From GCA-003244245 sp049673305 (GTDB lineage: Bacteria > Actinomycetota > Actinomycetes > Mycobacteriales > Pseudonocardiaceae), in assembly GCA_049673305.1 (NCBI GenBank), contig JBATXM010000008.1, positions 1 through 7,316 of the forward strand: a stretch of DNA of 7,316 nt, written 5' to 3'. Made by a program: the position numbers and the translations under genes. This document shows, piece after piece, positions 7,201 through 7,316 of this stretch (position 1 is the first letter of the stretch; each line of letters begins with the position of its first letter). A model generated the notes under the pieces. That model had not been told where the DNA came from. It made no database searches and worked only from the letters and a program-made list of their open reading frames with translations.

Positions 7201-7316
7201 ATCTGCAAAGCCATGCCCAACCGATGGCCATCGGTCCGCCTCAGCGCGACCAAATCAAGATCGTCGGAGTCGAGAAAGAAGAACCGCTCCAGCTCCGGCC
7301 GTGTGGGCACCTCCTT
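4251..7316 (-). CDS. tnpA: Inner Tn3-family transposase TnpA (N-terminal residues outside window)
   Basis: A replicative Tn3-family transposase, which joins transposon ends to a target to form a cointegrate. The frame is open to the window edge. A GTG at 7310 would give 1019 residues, but AAGGAG abuts it with no spacer, and the sequence KEVPTRPELERFFFLDSDD aligns by memory with a point about 15-25 residues into other TnpAs; the true start is probably just outside the window. The N-terminal region (about 1-165 from the GTG) matches the DUF4158-type DNA-binding domain (RLGMALQICTVRYIGLFLEDP). The C-terminal region (about 590-970) is the DDE_Tnp_Tn3 domain. The likely catalytic triad is present: D701 in SVDGLRF, D774 in ATDHASYSD and E877 in FAEYGRIDKT. 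Other family motifs are INPNLVELTRARLSHVDQNYL, YYGYKRGLTWLN, QLTVQESRHRLARVICHGKRG and EDQLASLGLVLNAAALWTTRYLD. No frameshift or internal stop is visible, so it is likely functional. It belongs to the common TnpA clade, unlike the broken TnpA to its left. Confidence 0.93.
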   Translation of the reverse strand, partial: KEVPTRPELERFFFLDSDDLDLVALRRTDGHRLGMALQICTVRYIGLFLEDPLDVPWPVVEYLAEQLGISDPLCVKRYVERAKTAYEHSWEIRRRLGYHEFEDRAWGRKFRTFLYGRVWTHPEGPVALFNHAVAWLRRNRVLLPGASVLARQVAEARAVADRRLHTTVSRAVRRADPSLPAALVALLDVPDGARFSELERLRRSPTRSTGTAMARAMERVEEIAAFGLRRVDLSRVPVTRLVTLARYGLLSKAQAIERTSEPKRTALIAAVVRGLEAAAIDDALDLFALLMATRLISPARRATERDRLAMLPVLEKASRTLARASRVLFTELEGLEKRKATLDPTAVWATIEKVASRAAVANALDTVEQLVPDDDGSAETALRTALGARYNTVRPFVRLLGESDALSAALGGRRVLAAVRTLPALARRRVGQRPLLPADIDTDLVPPAWRPAVYANRALDAGVVDRDAYVVCVLEQLFTALNRRDVFAAPSQRWSDPRARLLDGARWEALRHDVLAGLSLQAPVREHLASLSRGLDAAWRQMAERLDEAGANAKVEVIVPTDGGRPRLSVDKLGALDEPESLTWLRTTTAAMLPPIDLPELLFEVHAWTGFLHAFTHVSTHTARMDGLLTSLVAVLVSESCNVGLTPVINPNLVELTRARLSHVDQNYLRADTIAAANALLIKAQSRVELAQLWGGGLLASVDGLRFVVPSRTINAAPSPKYYGYKRGLTWLNAVNDQVMGVGALVVPGTMRDSLFILDTLLNLDGGVKPEMIATDHASYSDAVFGLFKILGYRFAPRFRDLPDQRFWRVKPPDGQSGNYGPLDPIARNRVNLTKIENQWPDMLRVAGSLVTNQVRAYDLLRMFGRAGHPTPLGQAFAEYGRIDKTMHLLSLVDPVDDTYRRRMNRQLTVQESRHRLARVICHGKRGQIQQAYRDGQEDQLASLGLVLNAAALWTTRYLDAAITQLRAQDHHVRDEDAARLSPLKTKHLNVLGRYTITASQPGEGLRPLRDPAATDEDEHD

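Noticed and set aside
1..7316. CRISPR array, tRNA/rRNA, toxin-antitoxin, defence or passenger gene
   Set aside because: No regularly spaced repeats, no cloverleaf-like segment and no gene outside the transposition and recombination set could be supported.

Overview
The window is high-GC DNA with actinomycete-style codon use (G/C at most third positions, GTG/TTG near-starts). It consists almost wholly of mobile-element genes. I see no metabolic, resistance or other passenger gene, no RNA gene and no CRISPR array. The transposase and resolvase sequences look like those of Tn3-family elements in actinomycetes such as mycobacteria, Frankia and Pseudonocardia. I cannot name the genus, or say whether this is plasmid or chromosome.

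Layout, left to right. Positions 1 to about 404 carry the C-terminal part of an IS1380-family transposase on the + strand. It enters from outside the window and is cut off before its normal end. About 405-565 is a short non-coding strip that probably holds one end of the next element. From 566 to about 3017, on the - strand, is the remaining half of a Tn3-family element ('outer' element). It comprises the C-terminal half of a Tn4651/IS1071-type TnpA with its DDE residues present, followed by an overlapping, intact tyrosine recombinase. From about 3018 to beyond the right edge, also on the - strand, is a second Tn3-family element ('inner' element) of a different transposase clade. It has a nearly complete TnpA, a 173-bp gap likely to contain the res site, and a serine resolvase with an unusual cysteine-rich C-terminal tail.

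Interpretation: the arrangement reads as a three-layer nest. The outer element appears to sit in an IS1380 transposase gene, and the inner element appears to have landed in the outer tnpA. The inner junction can be placed near 3017/3018. There a GGGG terminus characteristic of Tn3 ends overlaps the resolvase stop codon, and recognisable outer-TnpA coding sequence resumes directly next to it, apparently with a one-base frameshift about 40 bp further on. The model predicts that the missing half of the outer tnpA, a matching inverted repeat and a 5-bp target duplication lie beyond position 7316.

All genes right of 405 point the same way (- strand): tnpA, tnpR, the broken tnpA and the tyrosine recombinase. 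The window therefore places DDE, serine and tyrosine recombinases in tandem. I found no convincing new biological system. The most distinctive items are the resolvase tail, the junction that embeds a stop codon in a transposon end, and the surviving tyrosine recombinase with its own strong ribosome binding site.
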